Positions 32,440 through 38,462 of a stretch of 38,462 bases of DNA are shown in pieces. The DNA is from Nocardia harenae NBRC 108248 (GTDB lineage: Bacteria > Actinomycetota > Actinomycetes > Mycobacteriales > Mycobacteriaceae). The notes under the pieces are model-generated. The model worked only from the letters and a program-made list of their open reading frames with translations. It was not told where the DNA came from and searched no databases. The position numbers and the translations under genes were made by a program. The stretch spans positions 1 to 38,462 of the forward strand of contig NZ_BDBH01000019.1 of the NCBI RefSeq assembly GCF_001612885.1, given 5' to 3'. Positions within the stretch are counted from its first letter, which is position 1. Each line of letters opens with the position of its first letter.

Positions 32440-34182
32440 GGTTTCGAGGAGCTCCTCGGCGTGCGCGCGACCGGTCTCGGTGTCGTCCAGCCCGGCGAGC
32501 ATGCGCGCGAGCTCGACCACGCGCTCTTCGCGGTCCAGCGACCGCACGCCGCTGTCCACCCGCCCCTTCCCGTCGTCCGACTTGCTCACCACCAGGTGGG
32601 TGTCGGCGAAGGCGGCCACCTGCGGCAGGTGCGTCACCACGATCACCTGGTGGGTGCGCGCCAGCCGCGCCAGCCTGCGCCCGATCTCGACCGCGGCCCG
32701 CCCGCCGACCCCGGCGTCCACCTCGTCGAACACCATGGTCGCCCCGTGATCCGACCCGGCGAGCACCACCTCCAGCGCCAGCATGACCCGGGAGAGCTCA
32801 CCCCCGGAGGCGCTCTTGCTCAGCGGCAGCGACTGCGCGCCCGAGTGCGCGGACAACCGGAACTCCACCTCGTCCACCCCGGCCGACCCGGCGTGCAGCT
32901 CGACCCCGTCCACGGTGAGCGGCGCCGCATCCTGCGCACTCGCCACCAGCTGCCGCACCGTCACCTCCAGCCGCGCCTTGCCCATGGCCAGCCCGGCCAG
33001 CTCCGCGCTCACCGCGGCGGCGAGCTTGCCCGCCGCCCTGCTCCGCGCCGCGCTCAGCTTGACCGCCGCCGCCCGCACCTTCTCGGCGGCCGCGTCGACC
33101 TCGGCGGCCAGCGCCGCGATGGCCTCCTCGGAGACGTCCAGCGAGGCGAGCCGGGCCCGCGACTCCTCCGCCCAGGCGAGCACCCCGTCCACGTCGGCGG
33201 CGTACTTCCTGGTCAGCGTCTTCAGCTCGGCCTGCCTGGTGAGCAGCGAATCCAGCGCACCCGGGTCCGCGGGCAGGTCGGAGAGGTACCCGCTGAGCTC
33301 GGTGGTCAGGTCGACCACGACCGCGATGGCATCGGCCAGCCGCGGCGCCAGCGCGGTGAGCGCCGGATCCTCGGCACCCTCCAGCCGCGCCCGCGCGGTC
33401 CCGAGCAGGTCGAGCGCTCCTGACCCGGCGTCGGGCGCGTCGGCAGGCCCGGCCAGCGCGTCGTGCGCCACCACCGCGGCCTCGCGCAGCGAGTCCAGGT
33501 CGCTGAGCCTGCGCACCTCGTCCACGATCCGCAGATCCTCGCCCGGCTCCGGCTGGACGGCATCGATCTCGGTGAGCGAGTGCGTCAGCCGATCCGCCTC
33601 CAGCGCCAGCTCCCGGCTGCGCGCGGTGCGCTCCAGCAGCCGCTCCCGCGCCGCCAGCCAGGCCTTCCGATGCTTGCGGTACCCGCGCAGCAGCGGCTCC
33701 ACGGCCTCCGCCGCGAACCGGTCCAGCGCCGCCAGCTGCTGCTCCGGCCGCTGCAGCCGCAGCTGGTCGTTCTGCCCGTGCACGGTGAGCAGCGGCGCGG
33801 TGAACCCGGCCAGCACCGAGGCGGGCACGCCGCGCCCGCCCAGGTGCGCCCGCGAGCGCCCGTCCTTGCCGACCGTGCGGATAGCGATGACGCTGCCGTC
33901 GTCGTCGGCCTCGGCGGCCGCCGACTCCAGCACCGCCCCGACCTCGGTACGCGCCGCCTCGTTCAGCTCGTCGACCGTGAATCGCCCCTCCACCACGGCC
34001 TTCTCGGCGCCGAGGCGGACCCGCCCGGCATCCGCCCTCGCCCCGCTGAGCAGGTGCAGGCTGGTGACCACCATGGTCTTGCCCGCGCCGGTCTCGCCGG
34101 TGAGGACGGTCAGCCCCTCGTGGAATTGCGCGGTCGCGGCGGATATGACGCCGAGGCCGTCAATCCTGATCTCTGTCAGCAC
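32407..34182 (-). CDS. recN: DNA repair protein RecN
   Basis: 591 residues. The SMC-like ATPase head is split at the two ends: Walker A in LTGETGAGKTMVV (about residues 28-36) and, in the C-terminal third, the signature SASGGELSRVMLALE and the Walker B stretch MVFDEVDAGVGG. The middle (about 160-380) is Ala/Leu/Glu/Arg-rich coiled coil. RecN is a cohesin-like protein acting early in double-strand-break repair. The GTG at 34182 gives the conserved start MLTEIRIDGLGVI, with GGAGAG 7 nt upstream; it overlaps the nadK end by 23 nt, so the two are coupled. The C-terminal tail has been duplicated downstream (60-bp repeats). Confidence 0.96.
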   Translation of the reverse strand: MLTEIRIDGLGVISAATAQFHEGLTVLTGETGAGKTMVVTSLHLLSGARADAGRVRLGAEKAVVEGRFTVDELNEAARTEVGAVLESAAAEADDDGSVIAIRTVGKDGRSRAHLGGRGVPASVLAGFTAPLLTVHGQNDQLRLQRPEQQLAALDRFAAEAVEPLLRGYRKHRKAWLAARERLLERTARSRELALEADRLTHSLTEIDAVQPEPGEDLRIVDEVRRLSDLDSLREAAVVAHDALAGPADAPDAGSGALDLLGTARARLEGAEDPALTALAPRLADAIAVVVDLTTELSGYLSDLPADPGALDSLLTRQAELKTLTRKYAADVDGVLAWAEESRARLASLDVSEEAIAALAAEVDAAAEKVRAAAVKLSAARSRAAGKLAAAVSAELAGLAMGKARLEVTVRQLVASAQDAAPLTVDGVELHAGSAGVDEVEFRLSAHSGAQSLPLSKSASGGELSRVMLALEVVLAGSDHGATMVFDEVDAGVGGRAAVEIGRRLARLARTHQVIVVTHLPQVAAFADTHLVVSKSDDGKGRVDSGVRSLDREERVVELARMLAGLDDTETGRAHAEELLETARAEREPASA

Positions 34183-35122
34183 TTGTGCTCTCCGTTCGCC
34201 GCCGGCCTCGCCAGCCTGTCACGGGCAATTGGAACTTGCGCACCATTCTGTCCGCGAAGGGCGCCGAGTCCAGCCGCACCCAGCGCACCGGCTCGGCTCC
34301 GCGGACCGCCTCCACGCGGCTGCCGCGCGGCAGCGCCAGCGTGCGCCTGCCATCCAGGAAAACTATCGCATCGTGTCCGGTCGCGACCGACTCGACCGCG
34401 ATCCGCGACTCCGGGCTGGTGACCAGCGGCCGCGCGAACAGGGCGTGCGCATTGCTCGGGATCACCAGCAGCGCTTCCAGTTCCGGCCAGACCACCGGCC
34501 CGCCCGCGGAGAACGCGTAGGCGGTGGAGCCGGTCGGGGTCGCGAGCAGGATGCCGTCGCAGCCGAAGGCCGAGACCGGCCTGCCGTCCACCTCGAGCAC
34601 CACCTCGAGCACCCCGATCCGGGAGGCGTTCTCGATGCTGGCTTCATTGAGCGCCCAGCCGGTTTCGACGATCTCGTCCTCCACCCGGACGGTGACGTCG
34701 ATGGTCATCCGGTGCTCGACCCGGTAGTCGTGCTGCACCACCTGGGCCAGCGCCTCGTCCAGGTTCTCCGCCTCGGCCTCGGTGAGGAAGCCGATGCGGC
34801 CCAGGTTGATTCCGAGCACCGGGGTGGCGGCGGGGCGGGCCAGCTCGGCCGCGCGCAGCAGCGTGCCGTCGCCGCCGAGGACGAGCACCATCTCGCAGCC
34901 GACCGCGGCGGCCGGGCCGTGCTCCACCACCCGCACCGCGCCGTCGCTGCCGACCGCACCCTCGAACCGGGTGCTGTCGGCCTCGTCGGCGAGGATCCGC
35001 AGCCCGATTCCGGCGTCGGCGAAGATCTTGGCGACCCGATGCGCGGTCTCGATGATCTCGGCCCGGCCGGGATGCGCGACCAGCAGAATCTCCCGGCCGC
35101 TGAGCGGCGTTCCCGCGTTCAC
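34160..35122 (-). CDS. nadK: NAD kinase
   Basis: 320 residues. The family motifs are LVLGGDGTLLRAAE (ATP/NAD site), GINLGRIGFLTEAE, ALNEASIENAS and ATPTGSTAYAFSAGGP. It phosphorylates NAD to NADP, with ATP or polyphosphate in actinobacteria. I place the start at GTG 35122, overlapping the tlyA stop (GTGA) and giving the usual short lead before REILLVAHPGR; the frame is open far upstream but over tlyA. The last 15 residues (RRRTESTSADRDQD) are coded within the overlap with recN. Order matches Rv1695. Confidence 0.96.
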   Translation of the reverse strand: MNAGTPLSGREILLVAHPGRAEIIETAHRVAKIFADAGIGLRILADEADSTRFEGAVGSDGAVRVVEHGPAAAVGCEMVLVLGGDGTLLRAAELARPAATPVLGINLGRIGFLTEAEAENLDEALAQVVQHDYRVEHRMTIDVTVRVEDEIVETGWALNEASIENASRIGVLEVVLEVDGRPVSAFGCDGILLATPTGSTAYAFSAGGPVVWPELEALLVIPSNAHALFARPLVTSPESRIAVESVATGHDAIVFLDGRRTLALPRGSRVEAVRGAEPVRWVRLDSAPFADRMVRKFQLPVTGWRGRRRTESTSADRDQD

Positions 35123-35940
35123 TGTGGTCCCTCCTCGACGGCCCGTTGCACCATGGTGGCGACCGCGGCCCGGTCGTCGGCGACCGTGCCCTCGTTCCGC
35201 AGCCACAGGAAGTATTCGACATTGCCGGACGGGCCGGGCAGCGGGCTCGCCGTCACCGCCCGCGTCCGCAGCCCGAGCGCCGCCGCCGCGGCCGCGACCT
35301 CCAGCACCGCGTCGGCGCGCAGCGCCGGATCGCGCACCACCCCGCCGGAGCCGACCCGGTCCTTCCCGACCTCGAACTGCGGCTTGACCATCGGCACCAG
35401 ATCGGCGCCGGGCGCCGCGCAGGCGGCAAGCGCGGGCAGCACCAGCCCCAGCGAGATGAACGACAGATCCCCCACCACCAGCTCGACCGGCCCGCCGATC
35501 GCCTCCGGCGTCAGGTTCCTGACATTGGTGCGATCCAGCACCGTCACCCGGTCGTCGCTCTGCAGCCGCCACACCAGCTGCCCGTACCCGACATCCACCG
35601 CCACCACGTGCGCCGCCCCCTCGGACAGCAGGACGTCGGTGAAGCCGCCGGTGGAGGCACCCGCGTCCAGGCAGCGCCGCCCGGCCACGGTCAGCCCCTC
35701 CGGTCCGAAGGCGGCCAGCGCGCCGAGCAACTTGTGCGCCCCCCGCGAAGCCCAGGAAACCTCGTCCGGCTCGGTGCGGACCAGCAGCGGGGTGCCGGTC
35801 TCGACCGCGGTCGCCGCCTTCGAGGCGACCGCGCCGTTGATCAGGACGCGGCCCGCGGTGATCAATTCGACCGCGTGTTCCCGCGAGCGGGCCATGCCGC
35901 GGCGGACCAGCTCGGCGTCAACGCGCGCACGCCTGGCCAC
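35119..35940 (-). CDS. tlyA: TlyA 16S/23S rRNA (cytidine-2'-O)-methyltransferase
   Basis: 273 residues. An S4 RNA-binding domain (ARVDAELVRRGMARSREHA and VLINGAV, residues about 5-60) precedes an FtsJ-like methyltransferase domain with the SAM motif LDAGASTGGFTDVLL. The catalytic K-D-K-E set is visible as Lys in RGAHKLL, Asp in GDLSFIS, Lys in PMVKPQFEVG and Glu in NVEYF. TlyA methylates C1409 of 16S and C1920 of 23S rRNA in mycobacteria, which is needed for capreomycin sensitivity. The GTG at 35940 follows directly on the stop of the upstream small gene, and its stop overlaps nadK. Confidence 0.96.
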   Translation of the reverse strand: MARRARVDAELVRRGMARSREHAVELITAGRVLINGAVASKAATAVETGTPLLVRTEPDEVSWASRGAHKLLGALAAFGPEGLTVAGRRCLDAGASTGGFTDVLLSEGAAHVVAVDVGYGQLVWRLQSDDRVTVLDRTNVRNLTPEAIGGPVELVVGDLSFISLGLVLPALAACAAPGADLVPMVKPQFEVGKDRVGSGGVVRDPALRADAVLEVAAAAAALGLRTRAVTASPLPGPSGNVEYFLWLRNEGTVADDRAAVATMVQRAVEEGPQ

Positions 35941-36204
35941 TCAGATCTTGTCCACCGTGGCGAGCGCCTCGACCAGCACGTCGTGCGCCTGTTCCAGGAT
36001 CTTCGCCCGGCGGATGAGATCGACCCCGGCATCCGCGTGCCCCGCCCCGGCCTCCAGCTCGGCGAGCAGCTCGCGCACCTCTTCCCTGACCCGTGCCGGG
36101 TCGGCGGGCTCCGGTCCGGCGCCGGGCAGGTGGCTGCCCGGCAGCGGCATCCCCTGACGGTGGCCGTGCGGGCCGGGGTGCGGACGCGGCGTCGGAGTAG
36201 TCAT
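35941..36204 (-). CDS. Small conserved protein of the tlyA operon (Rv1693-like)
   Basis: 87 residues. The first 35 are His/Pro/Gly-rich (PHPGPHGHRQG), and the rest is a probable helical hairpin (VREEVRELLAELEAGAG and RRAKILEQAHDVLVEALATVDKI). The position between the HAD phosphatase and tlyA is the same as that of Rv1693, and the C-terminal helix is the conserved part. The ATG overlaps the stop of the HAD gene by 4 nt (ATGA), and the stop touches the tlyA GTG with no gap. Function is unknown; coupled translation suggests a link to TlyA or the phosphatase. Confidence 0.85.
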   Translation of the reverse strand: MTTPTPRPHPGPHGHRQGMPLPGSHLPGAGPEPADPARVREEVRELLAELEAGAGHADAGVDLIRRAKILEQAHDVLVEALATVDKI

Positions 36205-37199
36205 CGTGAGCTCGAGGCTATCGGATTTCCGGAGCCGTTGCCCGTGGCCGCACCGCTCTCCGCCGCCGCCCGTCCCGCCGTGGCACCGCCGGTAGCGGCC
36301 CCGTTCGCCGCCCGATCGCCCGCGCCGCCGCGCACCGGGATGGCGCGCGCGGGCTCGGCGGCGAGCAGCTCGCCGAGGGCGGGCGAGCCGAGCTCCGCTG
36401 CCTCGGCGGCGACCGGATGGTTCAGCGCGTCCAGGGACAGCGCGACGTAGGTGGGCCGGTGCTCCGGCGGCGCCGTGGCCAGCTCGTCCAGGGTGCTCAC
36501 GCCGGTGAGCACGAGCAGCGAATCCAGCCCGACCCGGTTGGCGCCCTCGATATCGGTATCGAGCCGGTCACCGACGACCAGCGCGGCGCGAGTGCCCGCC
36601 CTGGCCAGCGCGTCCTCCAGCAGCGGCGCGAAGGGTTTGCCCGCCACCTCGGGCTCGGCGTCGGTGGCCGCGCGCAGCGCCGCCACCATGGAGCCGTTGC
36701 CCGGCGCCAGGCCGCGCTCGTTCGGCAGGGTGCGGTCGGTATTGGCGGCCACCCAGTGCGCCCCCGCCCGCACCGCGTAGGCGGCCTCCGCGAGATCCGG
36801 CCACGCCGTCTCCGGCGAATGCCCCTGCACCACCGCGGCCGGGACCCGATCGTCGAAGCGCCGCACCGGATTCAGCCCCGCGCCGCGGACCTCGGCGGCC
36901 AGCGCGTCGGTGCCGACGACCAGCACATCGGCGCCCGCGGGCACCCGCTCGGCGAGCAGCCGGGCCGCGGCCTGCGCACTGGTGACCACATCGTCGGTAC
37001 CCGCGGCGAAGCCGAGCTCGGTGAGGTGCTCGGCCACGGCCTCCGGGCCGCGGCTGGCATTGTTCGTGACGTAGACGAGCTGCTGCGCCGCCCCGGCGGG
37101 CAGCGCCTCCGGGGCGCCCGGGATCACCGCGTGGCCGCGATACAGCGTGCCGTCCAGGTCGAGCAGCAATGCTCGGTAACCGTCTCGTAGCCGGGTCAC
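36201..37199 (-). CDS. HAD-IIA phosphatase (glycerol-3-phosphate phosphatase-like)
   Basis: 332 residues. HAD motif I is LLLDLDGTLYRG (nucleophile Asp), motif II VTNNASRG, the cap Lys region is in VAGKPFAPL, and motif IV is VVGDRLDTDIEGA. It matches Rv1692, characterised as a D-glycerol-3-phosphate phosphatase. The C-terminal 50 residues are an Ala/Gly-rich tail (GGAGDRAANGAATGG), in place of the extra domain in Rv1692. I chose GTG 37199 (V-T-R-L-R-D-G-Y), with GAGGG upstream; 16 more codons to an ATG at 37247 are open but of non-coding character. Its stop overlaps the next gene. Confidence 0.92.
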   Translation of the reverse strand: MTRLRDGYRALLLDLDGTLYRGHAVIPGAPEALPAGAAQQLVYVTNNASRGPEAVAEHLTELGFAAGTDDVVTSAQAAARLLAERVPAGADVLVVGTDALAAEVRGAGLNPVRRFDDRVPAAVVQGHSPETAWPDLAEAAYAVRAGAHWVAANTDRTLPNERGLAPGNGSMVAALRAATDAEPEVAGKPFAPLLEDALARAGTRAALVVGDRLDTDIEGANRVGLDSLLVLTGVSTLDELATAPPEHRPTYVALSLDALNHPVAAEAAELGSPALGELLAAEPARAIPVRGGAGDRAANGAATGGATAGRAAAESGAATGNGSGNPIASSSR

Positions 37200-37469
37200 T
37201 CCACCCTCGTTTCGTCTCGGCGTTCGGATCCGGCCGAACCGGTCCATCGGACGCACCCGCTGCGGGCGCGCGCGGCGCGGCTGCACCGCCGTCTCGTCCT
37301 CATGGTCGCAGAACCGAGCACGGGGATCGCCGTGCTCATCGTCACCCGGGCGCCGCGACGGGCCCCGGTCGTCACCAATCCGGACGAGCCGCTGACGCGG
37401 ACCGGCCACCCGGGTGTGCCCGGGCTCCTCGACGAGACCCCCGCACTGTATCGGGGGGCACCGACAGGT
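37200..37469 (-). other. Spacer between the TPR gene and the HAD gene, with a hairpin
   Basis: No gene is seen in these 270 nt. An 8-bp inverted repeat, GAGCACGG (37316-37323) with CCGTGCTC (37330-37337), could terminate the TPR gene or lie in the HAD leader. On the minus strand TACAGT near 37445 fits the TANNNT pattern but has no good -35 partner. Confidence 0.35.
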
Positions 37470-38462
37470 TCAGTTCTCGGTGAGCTCCGCGGCGCGGTCC
37501 TCCGCGTCGGTATCGCCCTCGATGTCCGCGGCCGCCGCGTTGAGGAACCAGGTGAGCCCCTCGTCGGTCCGTCCCGCCGCGACCAGCGCGTCCGCGTAGG
37601 CGTAGAACAGCCGCGCGTACGCCGACCCGCTGCGCGCCGGATCCAGATCGGCGGTCTGCAACGTCACCACGGCCTGGTCCACCTGGCCGAGATCCATCCG
37701 CGCACCCGCCACCACGATCCGCAGCTCGATGGCCTCCTCGCCCTTGAGCGCCCGAGCCTCCTCGCTGCGCCCGAGCTCGATGGCGCGCTCGGGGCGGCCG
37801 AGCCCGCGCTCGCAGTCGGCCATGACCGCGAGCAGCCCGGAGCCGCCGGACATCCGGCGCGCGGTGCGCAGCTCGGAGAGTGCCTCCGCCCACTCGCCCG
37901 CGTGGTACGCGGTGACGCCCGCGGTCTCCCTGACCACCGCGATCCGGCCCGCGCGCTGCCGCGCCGCCCTGGCGTGGGCCAGCGCGAGCTCCGGGTCGTC
38001 CGCGATGAGGTCGGCGGCCATCACCAGGTGCCTGGCGACGGTCTCGGCATTGCCCTTGTCCAGGCTCAGGAGGTCGCGGCGGATGGTGGGGTCCAGGTCG
38101 GAGGCCTGAATATCGTCCGGAAGGTCCGGTTCCTCCGGGCGCGGGGGGCGGCGGTCGAGGGTGCGGCCCGCTCGGGCGCCCTCGCCGCCGCGACGGCGGT
38201 CGTCGCTTCCGGTGCGGGTGAAACCGCGGCGTCCGTCGTTGTCCGGGACCATATCCGGCTCCCCGGCCCTGGTCGCATCCGCTTCCTCGGCGCCACTCCG
38301 AGGTCCGCGGTCCGCCTCGCCGCCGCCCGGCGCCGCGCCGCGCTCATCATCGGTGGCACGCTCATCATCGGCGGCGCGCCCATCATCGGCGGCGCGCCCA
38401 TCATCGGCGGCGCGCCCATCATCGGCGGCGCGCCCATCATCGGCGGCGCGCCCATCGTCGGC
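37470..38462 (-). CDS. TPR-like conserved protein (Rv1691-like), 5' end beyond window
   Basis: The C-terminal 215 residues are Ala/Leu/Arg-rich helical repeats: DLDPTIRRDLLSLDKGNAE, then LALAHARAARQRAGR, HAGEWAEALSELRTARRM, RPERAIELGRS and LFYAYADALVAAGR, a TPR-type scaffold matching Rv1691. An ATG exists at 38252, but the frame continues upstream to the window edge in the same acidic style, including seven hexapeptide repeats, so I treat the gene as running off the window. The N-terminal 115 visible residues are disordered and charged. No catalytic motif is present; a protein-interaction role is inference. It starts the conserved block that continues with the HAD gene. Confidence 0.85.
   Translation of the reverse strand, partial: ADDGRAADDGRAADDGRAADDGRAADDGRAADDERATDDERGAAPGGGEADRGPRSGAEEADATRAGEPDMVPDNDGRRGFTRTGSDDRRRGGEGARAGRTLDRRPPRPEEPDLPDDIQASDLDPTIRRDLLSLDKGNAETVARHLVMAADLIADDPELALAHARAARQRAGRIAVVRETAGVTAYHAGEWAEALSELRTARRMSGGSGLLAVMADCERGLGRPERAIELGRSEEARALKGEEAIELRIVVAGARMDLGQVDQAVVTLQTADLDPARSGSAYARLFYAYADALVAAGRTDEGLTWFLNAAAADIEGDTDAEDRAAELTEN
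38345..38462 (-). repeat. 18-bp tandem repeats encoding a hexapeptide
   Basis: Units start every 18 bp at 38345, 38363, 38381, 38399, 38417, 38435 and 38453, reaching the window end. On the minus strand, in the TPR protein frame, they read ADDGRA five times, then ADDERA and TDDERG. Inner units are identical in DNA sequence, and the two left-most carry changes. Confidence 0.95.

Noticed and set aside
38066..38455. A short minus-strand frame beginning with repeated MMGAPP
   Set aside because: It is the 18-bp array read in a different phase; the phase that continues into the conserved TPR-like protein is the coding one.
38345..38462. CRISPR-like regular spacing
   Set aside because: Units are contiguous 18-mers without spacers and in frame in a protein; no cas genes are near.

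Overview
The window is high-GC actinobacterial DNA. Its right half (about 19.6-38.5 kb) keeps the gene order of the Mycobacterium tuberculosis Rv1691-Rv1713 block: TPR protein, HAD phosphatase, small protein, tlyA, nadK, recN, steA, mctB/steB, pyrG, Nudix, xerD, parA-like, scpA, scpB, rluB, cmk, der. MctB/SteB and SteA are hallmarks of the mycolic-acid bacteria. With a UsfY-like protein, a ChoD-type GMC oxidoreductase and long Ala/Gly/Arg-rich linkers, this points to Nocardiaceae, most likely Nocardia (inference; no rRNA is present).

Layout. (1) 1-9.5 kb is accessory DNA. It opens inside a large gene encoding a YegI/TerY-P-type kinase, a second degenerate kinase, an alpha/beta hydrolase and a C-terminal membrane helix. 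Next come a chimeric, frameshifted remnant of a nucleotidyltransferase and a metallophosphoesterase, a UsfY-like membrane protein, two small lipoproteins, a DAO-Rieske oxidoreductase, a PP2C phosphatase, an AraC regulator, and a DGPF/YCII protein abutting an ECF42-type sigma factor that has lost its sigma-2 half. (2) 9.7-19.2 kb is metabolic: a one-polypeptide biotin-dependent acyl-CoA carboxylase (BC-BCCP-CT), an MFS transporter, a translationally coupled pair of Baeyer-Villiger-type monooxygenase and GMC oxidoreductase, and a divergent AraC regulator. A DUF5709 protein then ends at a strong bidirectional terminator. (3) 19.6-38.5 kb is the conserved minus-strand housekeeping block. It covers cell-cycle and chromosome functions (ScpAB, ParA-like, XerD, RecN), nucleotide and NADP synthesis (Cmk, PyrG, NadK), ribosome maturation (Der, RluB, TlyA) and cell separation/copper (SteA, MctB/SteB). 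Many genes overlap by 4 nt. A lone plus-strand SRPBCC gene sits between recN and steA.

Most unusual features: the kinase-pseudokinase-hydrolase-TM fusion at the left edge; two independent deletion scars in the accessory region; and a set of recent tandem duplications at gene ends in the housekeeping block (75 bp at the Nudix start, 60 bp copying the recN tail, 18 bp coding a hexapeptide repeat in the TPR protein, 28 bp upstream of pyrG), plus a 30-bp in-frame repeat in the carboxylase linker. No tRNA, rRNA, CRISPR, IS element or riboswitch was seen.
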